This document shows positions 12,167-22,650 of a stretch of 64,000 nucleotides of DNA, piece by piece. The notes under the pieces are model-generated. The model searched no databases and was not told the origin of the DNA. It saw only the letters and a program-made list of their open reading frames with translations. The stretch comes from Gnetum montanum. Its lineage: Eukaryota; Streptophyta; Gnetopsida; Gnetales; Gnetaceae. The position numbers and the translations under genes were made by a program. Position 1 is the stretch's first letter, and each line of letters starts with the position of its first letter. The DNA is taken from positions 70,186 through 134,185 of the forward strand of contig MNCI01034664.1 of assembly GCA_015680685.1 (NCBI GenBank), in the 5' to 3' direction.

Positions 12167-13011
12167 CTTCCAAAATTAATATTTTTGAATACCACTGCGT
12201 CGTGGGAGAGATTCAGAGTGTTGCATACGATGCAACGACTTTTGAGAAGAGCTTGGCCAGAGTCCGGACATAAATGTGAAAGCGTAAACACAGGGAGGGG
12301 GGACGTGGTCACCACGACCATTGACTATTTCATCGCTACACACAGACGCAGAGGTAGGAAGGCGGGTCGCGGGCAGACACAGACACAGACACACAGAAAG
12401 AGAAAGAGAGAGAAAGAAGCAGAAGCAAAGGCATAGGCATGCGCAGGCACAGCAACAGCAGCAGCAGCGTTAGGTGCGCCAATGCCGGACGCATGTGCAG
12501 TTGTGCCGCGTTGACGAGCCATCGAGACAAAAAAGATATAAAGAGACAGACAGAGGGAGCCACAGCCATTTATTCTATCGCAGCAGCAGCAGACGCACTG
12601 CAGCTGCCCGTCTACCTGCTGTGCAGCCGTTAAATAAATATGCAAGCAAATCTATGCACGTTTGTGAAATACTCATCTAATCTAATCTATTCTATTCTAT
12701 GTTCAAGACGAAGAAGACGACCCGTATTGCAGTGGCCGGCTGGCCGGCTGCAGAGAATAGATTGACGATTTTACTGTTACTGTTTGGTCGATGTGGCTCT
12801 TTTGCCTACTTTGCCTTGGCTGTGGGATTGATGGGACTATCCTTATCTAGACTATAATATATCAACGGAGAGGCAGCCAGCACAGGCACAGGCGCAGAAG
12901 AAGCAGCGGCAGCGGCATTATTACGATTTTGTAGGCGCTCAAATTCTAAGGTCCATGACCCATGACGCTGACCATCAGAAGGAGCCGTGACATTTACAAC
13001 CACACTGCAAG

Positions 13012-13070
13012 ACAATACAATACAATACAATACAATTCAATGCAGTGCAATGTAATGTAATGTAATGCGT
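13012..13070. repeat. Pentanucleotide microsatellite drifting in unit
   Basis: CAATA units (about five) run into CAATTCAATGCAGTGCAATG and then TAATG-type units (about three). The 5-nt phase is kept while the unit changes, which indicates slippage followed by point mutation and renewed slippage. Confidence 0.8.
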
Positions 13071-13650
13071 GACTGCATTGCCTGTCCTTGCTTGGTACCG
13101 TAGCGGGGCGGGCGGATTGCGATCCGTGAAGTTTCTGTGCAAAGCAAACAAAGAATAAGTAGTGTTAGTGGCAGAAGCGTGATCAGTGCACAGTGCATAT
13201 CGGTAACCGAGCGTATCTTCCCTCGGCAGAAGCAGGAGCCAGGGCCAGGGCCAGGGGCTCAGCGCAGGGCCCATCCCGTGACAAAAGCAATCCTCAAAGC
13301 TAAACCAGTAACTAGCGCTTTCTTGCTGACCTGCCGTGCCGGGATAATTGGCGCTGTTCATTTTTCCATTCCATGTTCCATCTTTTTCGTTTATCCTGCG
13401 TGCCGCGCTATTCTTGTGGGCTAATCAATCAATCAATCAATGCAGGACATGAGGTGGCCTCACACACAATCAATCGTCGGTCGGTTTGAGTCGCCCGCCC
13501 AGCACACCAGCATTGGCTGCAACTTCAGTGAATCATGGCAGATTACCGTGCCCACCCGCGAAGCATAGAAAAGCCTGCTACGACGGCGTTTTCATCGCCC
13601 GTCCCCATAAACAAATCTATTGGAAAAACACTGACGAAACACCAAACCCA

Positions 13651-13685
13651 ACCCAGCACAGCACAGCACAGCACAGCACAGCAGA
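13651..13685. repeat. (CACAG)n pentanucleotide microsatellite
   Basis: About six CACAG units in a row upstream of the BOI-like gene. Confidence 0.85.
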
Positions 13686-14132
13686 GCGCTGCCAATGCCA
13701 TTGCACACAGCCACAGAAAGTAAAGAAAGGAAAGAGATAAAGAAGAAGAGGACGAGGAATGGTCCATGGCGGGCATAGACATATGCATAGGTAGATGCAG
13801 AAACAGAAGCAGAAGCACTGGAGGCACTGGAGGCGGCAGCAACAGTTGGTGTCTGCCGCTCCTGTTCGTGTTGATAGGAAGGTGTGGACGAAATAGAAAT
13901 AGGCATGGTCAGAGTCACGTCTCCCCATTAAAGGGCAGGGCAGGCCAGGGTCAGTGGGTCTGCCAGTCACAGTCGCCTCGCATCGCATCGGCACCTTGAA
14001 AATCCTCACGGGATCCTCCACTCCTCCATTGAATGCCTCCTCCTTGGCCTTTGTTTAATAGCCGCTTCTCTTCCCTTCCGATTCCACTTGCATGCTCGCT
14101 CAGCTTTTCCTCCAACTTCGGCACAGGCATCC

Positions 14133-15510
14133 ATGGCTCAAGTGCAGTCACTCGAAAACTCCAATGCCTTCCTCGCCGATATGAGAAGCAGGTAATCCAC
14201 CCAGGCACCATATTCATTCTGATCTCAAATCCTCATGCCCAGATCGCCCAATGGTTCGTAATACTGCATTCGTTGTGCAGGATGAGGCCCACTATTGCAG
14301 ACGAATCGCCCCAATTTCCTCTTCTTTTTGCGCCCACGGAGGATATGGCGCAACAGCTCCAATACGCCGTCAATGGATCCAGCCAAGTGAAAATCATCAG
14401 CAGAGGTAAGTTTACGGGTGTGTGCTTCTGTTAGTTTTCACGAATGAATGGTTGATTGCTGGACTCGGGTTATTACTGTATCTGTTCATTTGCACAGTTC
14501 CTGTCGCGGCTACGCCAGACCCGCTTTACCATCCGAAAAAGAAACCCCGCGCTGCAGATACGCAGAATTCCCTGATACAAGAGCAGATGAGAAGTTGTGC
14601 GCAGGTGCAACAGCAGCAGCTAGCAGCCCTTATGCCTAACGTCTCCACCGGACTGAGATTGGCATACGGGGACGAGGAACCCACAGCCAACTCAACAGCG
14701 CCCAGAATCACCAACGGTCCATCCATGGGCGACGAAACCAGCTTTGCCGCTGAAATCGAGCGGCAGAGAAGCAAGCTCAATCTGGACATCAGAGCCGAGG
14801 TAAAAACGCAGCTTTATTTACACAATCTAATAAAAATTTCTACGATACTAGACGGACGAATGTATTGACAAAGCGGGCGGGGGCTCTTCTCGTTTCAGGA
14901 AGAGCAGCTGATGCAGGCAATAAGGGACGCCGCGCAGAGGCATATGAGGGCTCTGGTGGGGACCGTGCAGGAGGGATACGTTCGCAGAGTCAAGTTGAAA
15001 GAAGCACAGATCGAGAGCCTGCACAAGCGCAACAGGGAGCTTTCCGATAAAATGAAACACATGGCTTTAGAAATGCAATCCTGGCACAGCAGGGCGCGAT
15101 ACAGCGAGGCAATGGTGAATGCTCTGCGCACAAATCTGCAGATGGCGGTGGTGCAGAGCCGCGAGCAAAGCAAAGAGGGATGCGGCGACAGTGAGGTCGA
15201 TGACGCCGCCTCATCTCACCGCGGTGCAGCAGGCGACGATAACAATAGTATCAATAACAACCGCAGTGGCAGCAATACCAATGCACAGTCCGCCATTAAA
15301 GCTATGTCTGAAGCTCATGCTCGGATTCTGAGGGAAAACAACGAGCTCAGGGCGCAGAGCCTCTGCAAAATGTGCAGGAGCAGCCCTGTCTCTATACTGT
15401 TGCTACCGTGTCGGCACCTGTGCTTGTGCAAGCACTGTGAATCTCTGATGGAGGCCTGCCCCGTCTGCCGCTCCTTTAAAAGTGCCAGCGTCCAAGTAAA
15501 CATGTCCTGA
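14133..15510 (+). CDS. BOI/BRG-like RING-type E3 ubiquitin-protein ligase, four exons
   Basis: Exons 14133-14191, 14281-14405, 14498-14799 and 14899-15510 join across three short GT-AG introns (89, 92 and 99 bp) into one frame of 365 residues. Residues 1-160 hold a VPVAATPDPLYHPKKKPR segment like the N-terminal motif of BOI proteins. A long coiled coil (about 135-250) includes the conserved SWHSRARYSEAMVNAL words. A Ser/Asn-rich linker follows (about 265-290), then a C-terminal C3HC4 RING: C318, C321, C333, H335, C339, C342, C349, C352, with the LLLPCRHLCLCKHC core. Family members in Arabidopsis (BOI, BRG1-3) are E3 ligases linked to stress, cell-death and gibberellin responses, and the RING recruits the E2. 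All RING ligands are present and no stop interrupts it, so the gene looks intact. The start was chosen because MAQVQSLENSNAFLADM begins a short first exon with a good donor; an upstream non-coding exon is possible. It is the only convincing host gene here. Confidence 0.88.
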
Positions 15511-16220
15511 AAATCCCAGTTCCTGATCTTAATTTTTTCTTCTGCCGACTCAATGGATTCCCTCGTCTGTCGTATTGTATAATCAACGCCTCATGGGCAA
15601 TGCATTCAATTTCCTGCTGCTGCCTGTTGGCAACATGGTGCAGAAGTCCGTTCTGATTTGCAGAAACCAAATCTGGTTCCTCCTTGGTTTTGTGAACTGT
15701 GATTGTTCTACTGTTCAGAGTTCGGCAGTGGGGATTGGTAGCATGTTCGGGATTTTGAAGGAGTTGGCCTTATTGACTGAAGGAACCGTACATTACAGCA
15801 ACTGTAACGTTAACCTAAACCTGATGTCTGCAGCCTTTCCGCTGAAATTGAACATTCACAATCACAATATCACGAATTTCGTGACTGCTCTTTCTGCATT
15901 ATTGCTAATTTGCTGTGGTATTTACGATGCCTGAAATGAAATATGCCAGTTCTGTGAACAAAAGGCATCGATGTTGCTTTGGCTTTATGTTCGTGTTCGG
16001 CAGGGTCGCGCAGGTTTCTGGTTACTCTTTCCATTTTAATTCTCATGGTGGATTCTCTGTCTTGTGGACCCTTTTCTACTCAAGGGTTGCTTGTTAGAGC
16101 TTGTCGATTTCGTCTTTGTTAGGGTTTCTTTCGAGAGGGCGTGTTTTTCTTTCATTGGATGCACGCTTAACTTTGTTGCAATTGAATTATCCACGTATGT
16201 TAAGATTTATATAAAGAGAA
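15511..16220 (+). other. 3' untranslated and downstream region of the BOI-like gene
   Basis: Composition remains like the gene until about 16100 and then turns AT-rich. Open frames at 15575-15934 and 15915-16097 lack known motifs and are more likely 3' UTR. No canonical AATAAA was pinned to a clear end, so the polyadenylation site is unknown. Confidence 0.4.
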
Positions 16221-16235
16221 TCGCGACATGCCTCT

Positions 16236-16505
16236 ACACTTAAAAAAATAAATGTACTAACACAATGAGTTTAGCTAGGATGATGCCATCTTCCTCCTAC
16301 ATGTTTGATGTTATATTTTCATCTTATCTGGGTTCCTTTTTTTTTTCTAAAAAAATAAATGCTTAACACACAAAAATAAATGCTTTAACATAAAAAATAA
16401 ATGACTTGACACAAAAAAATAAATGCTTTAACACACAATGAGTATAGTTAGGATGGTGCTATCTTCCTTCTACATGTTTTATGTTTTTCTTTTATCTTAT
16501 TGAAG
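16236..16505. repeat. AAATAAATGCTTTAACAC minisatellite inside a longer direct repeat
   Basis: About five copies of a 20-23 bp unit (A-run, TAAATG, C/T-TTAACACA) lie between 16238 and 16437. The outermost units are each followed by a related segment of about 70 bp (CAATGAGT...TAGGATG.TG.CATCTTCC.TCTACATGTTT) starting near 16262 and 16436, so the whole block was duplicated with a period of about 174 bp. Confidence 0.75.
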
Positions 16506-16540
16506 TTACCTTTTTTACGCTCACATAGAATTTTTTACTT

Positions 16541-16622
16541 TAATGTTGCTCACCAAAATCAAACCGATGACTTTGAGTTTCTAAATTAAGAGATTTAGCA
16601 CTAGGTTAACACCTCTTATTAG
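16541..16622 (-). repeat. tRNA-derived SINE copy (family S1)
   Basis: On the minus strand it reads GGTGTTAACCTAGTGCTAAAT... then CATCGGTTTGATTTTGGTGAGCAACATT. This matches the SINE copies at 40.0-40.7 kb: an A box like TTAGCCTAGTGG, then a B box like GGTTCAAATT, then GGTGGGTAATGTT. Confidence 0.6.
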
Positions 16623-16644
16623 TTTTATAAGACAATCACAATAA

Positions 16645-16715
16645 CTATATACACACAATCACAATCACTATATACACAATAGTGTCCTCACAATCACTAT
16701 ATACATAATAGTGTC
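16645..16715. repeat. CACAATCACTATATACA short tandem repeats
   Basis: Three to four partial copies of CACAATCACTATATACACA, two followed by ATAGTGTCC. Local tandem duplication, no coding potential. Confidence 0.6.
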
Positions 16716-17331
16716 CCATCCCAAAGCTACTATAGTCATATTTAAAAGTGTCTTGTTAATTTTATAAACTTCATTACAAATTTACCAATTAAGGTATAGG
16801 CAACTACATGTATTCAAAGATTATTCCTTACATTAGTAGTGCATAATTAACAAGAGTACAAATGAGATCCTAAAATAGGTAGAAAGCTTAAAATTCCAAT
16901 TTAAGAACTAATATGTTTATAATCAATATTATGCAATGTTCTACAATTAAATACAATTACCATAGTGAGATATTATAATTGCTAATTTGCTTGATTTGTT
17001 CAAACTCCTGCCAAGAATATTAGGTAATTTTCTTAATGATATTTTAAAAACCCATAGCATATGCATTTCCATTGTTTAGTAGATTTGTTAATTCCAATAA
17101 ATTATTATTGAATTTCGGAAAAGATATGGTTGCACTAGAAATTTTCTTCTAGAGATGTAAAATGTACACTATATTGATAGATAGAAAGATGCTTTGTATG
17201 GGTGCACAAAACACACAAAATTGCATGGTAATATGCTTGGGTTGCATGCTAGATGAAACCATCTTTAATTAGAATTATATGTGGACTTGATTCTATGTGA
17301 TCACACATAAATACATAGGCCATTAGTGTGA

Positions 17332-17541
17332 ATGAAGGATCAGGGAAATTCCTCTCCCATTCTTTTTCTTGGTTTATCAAAAGCAGGGGTAAGTTCTAGT
17401 AACTTGGGTGATTCCAATCCCATTCTTTTTCTTGGTTTATCAAAACGAGGGGTAAGTTCTAGTAACTTGGGTGATTCCAATCCCAGAGTAAAACAAGGTA
17501 TCAAGAATAATCCTTCCTCAAAAAATGACCCTTTTTATTAG
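17332..17541 (+). other. Small open frame with a 63-bp in-frame tandem duplication
   Basis: Positions 17355-17417 and 17418-17480 are near-identical copies of a 63-bp unit. Because 63 is a multiple of three, the frame continues and gives two 21-residue repeats with the words PILFLGLSK and GVSSSNLGDSNP. An ATG precedes at 17332. I do not recognise the protein. The surroundings are AT-rich and gene-poor, so this could be an exon remnant or a chance frame through a duplication. Confidence 0.3.
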
Positions 17542-17723
17542 GGAACACTTGATTGCATTATTTCTATGTTATCTTTCTTGAACCAAGGCTTCCATGTTGG
17601 CAAGGTGGGTATTGGTGTTGAGCTTTGAAGCTAATATCTCTGAGGTGTGAAATGTGTGAGCAAGTCAATCGGGCTATGGCTCATACTCCCTCAAGTATGA
17701 CCTTGGAGAGTGGTGTGATGCTA

Positions 17724-17892
17724 ATTCATTGTAATATTTTCCATGAATGATGATGAAATCATAGGTTTTTGTCTTGTTTATTTTTAAATCTTTTTAGACT
17801 GTTATGTTACAGTTTTTAAAATAGTGCATGATCCTTGAAAGCATTTTTAGAATTTTGTTCTAGCTAGAATTTCTTGGTAAATCTAGGAACAT
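17724..17892. repeat. Dispersed direct repeat, copy 1
   Basis: Shares CCATGAATGATGATGAAAT, TACAGTTTTTAAA, GATCCTTGAAAG and GGTAAATCTAGGAACATG-type words in the same order with 19010-19213. It could be one end of a decayed element of about 1.5 kb, or a local duplication. Confidence 0.65.
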
Positions 17893-19009
17893 GTTTCATA
17901 TATCATGTATTTGTATATGGCTTATCATAATCCTCAAGGTTAATGTTACCATAAAAATGGGAGTAAATCATCGTGTTATCATACTTTCCATGTTTATCCA
18001 CGCGGGATTGAGTTATACAAGCTTACATGTTAAATCACTTTTACCAGATTTAGCTTTCCCCTTGCATGAGAAGATGCATCAATCACAAATGATATTCTTT
18101 TATGTTTTGGACCATATATTTTCCTCTTTTGAACAACATTGTAATAAATCTCTAGCTCTTAATTTAAGCAAGCCTTCTACTGCTACTTGGTAAACTTGGC
18201 ATGTGTCTCATTTCATGACTTTGTAAAACATTCCTAGCATTTTCCAAAGCTTTACTAGATGCTTCCCATATATATTACTTTCTATATATTTCACGTACTA
18301 ATCAAATATTTAGAATGTTGCCTCTTAGAAAGAATATAATTTCAATAGAGTATCTATCTTCATACCTAAGCACAAGCTAAACAAAACCTTTCCAAGTGGT
18401 ACACTTAAAGTATTTGATGTCTTTAGACCTTTCAGGAAAAAATTAATCTATATTATCTATAGCTCTAGTTATTTCAAAACTAAACCCCTACCTAAGATTT
18501 TGATTTTTTATAACAAAACAATAAAAACATCTAAATACAGCTAGGTTAATTATGACTTAGCACACACACAATAACTAAAGAGAATAAGTATTCAAATTAA
18601 TGTAAAAAAGTAAGCTTTAGTGAACCTATATGAAACTCTCCAAATACAATCTCTCCAAATACAATCCAAGTACAGGCCATTGGCTAAAGCAATTTCCCTT
18701 AAATATTTAGAATCATACAAAATTTAGCCATGAATTAACAACAACTTGACTTGAACCTTTATGAAGAACATCCCATTTTCAATTGATTCATTATCAAAAA
18801 GCTTGAAATTCCTTTGAAAAATATATTTCTATGTGTCAAGGATCACTTTAGCATATTTCAAAGCCTACTTATAAATGAAATGTTAGTTATCTCTTGCAAT
18901 ATGTTTATGTGTTATAATTAAATATGTTTTTTTAGCTTCTTTAACTCAAAATATATAAACATTGACTGATATATCATGGCTCTTTAGGTCATCCATAATT
19001 AACCAAATT
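17893..19009. other. AT-rich DNA between the direct repeats
   Basis: No recognisable gene. A plus-strand open frame at 17891-18193 shows no known motif. If the flanking repeats are terminal repeats, this is the interior of a decayed element. Confidence 0.35.
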
Positions 19010-19213
19010 CACTGAAATGTTTTCCATGAATGATGATGAAATTAGAGCTTTTTGTTTTTTTGGTGAATCCCATTAGATTGTTATGTTATGTTATGTTTTT
19101 TTTTTTTTAAAAAAAGATAGTCTAAGTTACAGTTTTTAAATAAGTATAGGATCTTTGAAAGTAGTTTTAGAAGTTTATTCTAGTTAGAATTCCTTAGTAA
19201 ATCTAGGAACATG
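19010..19213. repeat. Dispersed direct repeat, copy 2
   Basis: Counterpart of 17724-17892 with an added T/A-homopolymer insertion near 19097-19116. Similarity ends at the shared AGGAACATG in both copies, suggesting a true repeat boundary. Confidence 0.65.
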
Positions 19214-21785
19214 ATTTTACTTTTATGGTTATTTAGTATACAATGCTTAGGAAAACATATTTAGTATTTCAAATAATTGTTGCTTTGATAATGGTTTCAT
19301 TGTCATTTCTAATATTTTAACCTATTTTGATTTAGTTTATGCTATAGTCTTGAAGTTGCATGGTGTTTTTTGGAATTGCTTTTTTTATTGGAAAAAGTTT
19401 ATAAAGTAACTGGTCAATACTCCAGTCAACCTAAATTAGTATAGCTAGACCCTATAAGTTGAAGGGTGTCTTCTTGAATTACCTTTTTAATTAGGAAAAC
19501 TTTACAATGAACCTATTTTGCTTTAGTTGGAGCCTAGAAGTTTTGCAATGTTTTCTTAAATTGCCTTTCTATTAAAAATGGATAAATTTATTGATGGTTA
19601 GTTTAGGATATTGGTAATTTTCCTCAAATATTCTTCTACTGTTGCTAAAACAAATTCAAACAAAATTTTCAATTAGTTCATTTAAATTTTTTAATCAAAT
19701 TTTCTAAACAAAAACCAAAATTAGGAATTTTTCTTTTTCTTGTTACACCTTTCATTACTTTGATGTCCACATAACTAGCCATTAATTTTTAATGTTTGCA
19801 AATTGAGTAACAACCTAGCACAAAACCATGCTTCTTAAGAATCATTAAGGAATATCAGTAAAGATAAGGTAAGTAGATGCTACCAACATGAACTTTAATC
19901 TTGTTCAATGTATAGTCCAAACAATAAAAAGAAAATGGTTGATATGTTGTTCCTTTAGTAAAATCTAGGTAAGGAAGCAATAGAAGCCTCAAATATTTTA
20001 GGGGCTTTTAATACATTGCTATGTACTATTTTTCATGGGTGTCATATTAGATAGATTTCTTATTGTGAACCATTATAAAAATTGCTTAAAACTATTGGAC
20101 TTGATGGGGATTATCTAGATGAGTTTGAAGTGTTTAAGAGAGCAATTCAGTAAAGATATAGTGATATTATTAACAAGGCCTTACAAATAATCGTAGAGAA
20201 ACGCATAATCTGTTATGATTACCTCTATGAGTCTACACTCTTCAAGTATATTTTTTATTTGTAATCTTTTGATCTTTAGAAGGTTAAATTTAGTGTTTTA
20301 GATTTTTAGAATGGTTTGATTCAATTGTTTTTGCAAACTACCATGCATCATTTGTTTTTCTAGTTTGTGTTGAATTTAACACCAATTTATTTGATGTAAG
20401 TGGTGCAATCACTTGTGTTTGTTAAAAAATATTTATGGTATGAATGTTTGTTGTAGTTAAAGAATATCATTATCATACATGGCTCTATTTATTACATCAC
20501 TTATCTTCATAAGTGGTGCAAATATTTTATGCCATATATATTCATTTCTAGAAAGTATGAGGTGCAACACTCATGCTCCTCATACTTTACAATATGTAGG
20601 ATGTCTATCATACGTATGATATTTATTAAAGATGGGGGCTTATATTGTAGATTAAGGTTGCACCCTATATATGTATACATGGTATTAATTTTTTAAGAAA
20701 AGTAATTGATCACACTTGATATAAAGTGATTTCTTATAGTGTATGTTGTATGAGCTATCCCTTCTTCCTTGAGGAGCCAAAAAGATGTTGAGGTATAAGA
20801 GTATGTTGAAGTTTTATGAAAAAATGAAAAAAAAAAATAGCATGATGCAAGTTTGAAGACTTGCTTCATATCATTATTTCATCTATTTTAACAATATCAA
20901 CATTTCTACTATTTTGATTCCATGGATTCTTAGTTGTTTCATCTATTTTAACAATATCAACATTTGTCTCAAGGTTTTTTAACACTTTGTTTCAATATTT
21001 TACTTACTTAAGAAATCACCAAAATCAAGCTTGTAAGCTTAAATCTCTTGGAGCATAGAATTCATTATGCTTCTTGCATGTGTCTCTTGTCTCTATTGTA
21101 GGTCTAAGCAACGACAAGTCTAAGAAGCTTAACAAGGACTAGTGTCTTGGCCATTCCCAAACAAATCACTTGCATTAGCACATCCTTAAATTTAATGTTC
21201 AAGAGTGACTTTAAGAGAAATCCTCATGCCTTTATGTCTTTGTAGTTATTATAGGTAATTCCTAGATTTCTTAAGGCATTAAGACTAAGTTTGGGACCAA
21301 TTCAAGTTAAAAATTAAGTTTGAGGCCACTTGTTTTATGCCAATGTGATCTCACTATGGTGCAAACATGATTTGTAATGATTGTTGATATCATGACAACC
21401 TGATTGTCTATTTTGGTGTTTTGTGCCATGTCAGTGAAGCCTTCTTGACCATCATGATCCCCTTGCATATATAGCATCTTAATGCTGAGGTTGCACTCTA
21501 CCTATACCAAAACTTCTATCCTTGTCATGGTAGACTTGTGTTTACCAACAAAGATTATTTGGTCTCTAGTTGTCCTACATTACAACTTGGGATACATTTG
21601 TAACTAGGTTGTGACATTTTAAAGCACTAGATGGAAGAAGACCTATAGTCCAACCATGATCTACTCACAACCTTTGTATAGAAGCTTAGTGTGACCTAAT
21701 CATAACCTCTTGCAACTCACAATCAAGCTGCTATCTATTTTAAGAAGGGTAAAAGTCAACATTCTAGTTGAATAAGAAGATTTCA
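19214..21785. other. AT-rich gene-poor DNA
   Basis: Dense stops in all frames. The only structure I see is a 28-bp sequence (TTCATCTATTTTAACAATAT and on) repeated exactly 60 bp apart at 20878-20905 and 20938-20965. Confidence 0.5.
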
Positions 21786-22219
21786 TAAGTCCTAAGGTGG
21801 CTTTCTAAGAGCTAGTGGTTTCATGGTTAACACAATTATTTAACAAAAATTTAAAGGATGGATAAATGCTTAAAAATTGAAGAAAAAGCATTGTTGTTCC
21901 TATCTACAAAAATAAATAAGGTATGCAAACTTATGTAAACTATAGAGGGATTCAAATAATAAGACATACTATGAAGATCTAGGATAGAATTATAGAGTAA
22001 CATCTCAAATTTGAATCAATAATATCAAAAATTAATTTGGATTTATGTGAGGAAGATCTACTATAGACGCTATTTTTTGATATGTTAATTAATGAAGAAA
22101 TTTAGAAAATATAAAGAAAATCTAAATACGATGTTCATTGACTTGGAAAAAACATATGATAGAGTGCCGCATGATAATATTTGATGGATCTTATTGAGGA
22201 AAAACATCCACTATAAATA

Positions 22220-22469
22220 TATTAAAGTGATTTAAGACATGTACGAAGGAGCTACTACTAGAATTAGAATAACTTGTGAAACTACATTTAATTCTTTAGT
22301 CGCAATAGGTCTACCTCAAGGGTTTGCACTTAGCACAACAAATTTATTAAAGTGATTAAAGATATATACGAAGGAGCTACTATTAGAATTTGAATAGCTT
22401 GTAAAATCACATACAATTTTCTAGTCATAGTAGGTTTACCTCAAGGGTTTGCACTTAACCTATACTTAT
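22220..22469 (+). repeat. 125-bp tandem duplication within the RTE reverse transcriptase
   Basis: The segments starting at 22220 and 22345 both begin TATTAAAGTGATT and end CTCAAGGGTTTGCACTTA, with scattered differences. The duplicated part encodes the stretch ending in the LPQGFAL motif, so that motif occurs twice. Confidence 0.75.
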
Positions 22470-22645
22470 TTGCTATTATTATGGATGAATTAGCAAAGCA
22501 GTTGTAGGATTAAATCATTTGATATCTACTATTTATAGATGATATTGTGCTAATAGATATAGCTCATGAAAATATTACTTCTAAAATATAAAAGTGGAGA
22601 CATAATCTAGAATTAAAAAATTTTAAAACTAGTACAAGTAAGACT

Positions 22646-22650
22646 AAATA
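22646..22650. repeat. Target site duplication AAATA (left)
   Basis: AAATA immediately before the left LTR, repeated at 38806-38810 after the right LTR. Confidence 0.85.

Larger units (their letters stand above)
11940..14132 (+). promoter_or_regulatory. Upstream region of the BOI-like gene, GC-richer and rich in microsatellites
   Basis: Between the LINE tail and the first ATG of the BOI-like gene the DNA is GC-richer than its flanks and contains many short tandem repeats: (CAGACA/CACAGA) at 12375-12400, CAG runs near 12452-12472 and 12581-12595, pentamers at 12675-12700, 13012-13070 and 13651-13685, CAGGGC units at 13238-13258 and (AATC)n at 13424-13441. A palindromic G-box, CCACGTGG, lies at 12159-12166, and a TATA-like GATATAAAGA near 12535-12543. 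Long open frames here exist on both strands and are of simple composition, so they are probably not genes. The transcription start cannot be fixed. Confidence 0.5.
21790..22650 (+). pseudogene. RTE-type LINE, reverse transcriptase (first part, before the inserted Tat element)
   Basis: Translation over several frames gives RKSIVVPIYKNK, NYRGIQ, TMKIWDRIIE, VFIDLEKTYDRVP, then LPQGFALNLYLFAIIMDELAKQL and LLFIDDIVLID. This is the order of RT motifs of plant RTE-type non-LTR elements. There are many stops, and a 125-bp tandem duplication lies within it (22220-22469). The element is interrupted at 22650 and resumes at 38811. Confidence 0.75.

Noticed and set aside
12325-14021. Many overlapping open frames on both strands upstream of the BOI-like gene
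   Set aside because: Low stop density comes from GC-rich simple repeats. Frames are Ser/Leu/Cys-rich, overlap each other and show no domain.
15575-16097. Two open frames after the BOI-like stop codon as extra genes
   Set aside because: No motif, composition of a 3' UTR, and no splice or start context.
20878-20965. CRISPR-like spaced repeat
   Set aside because: Only two copies 60 bp apart, and the context is a plant nuclear genome.
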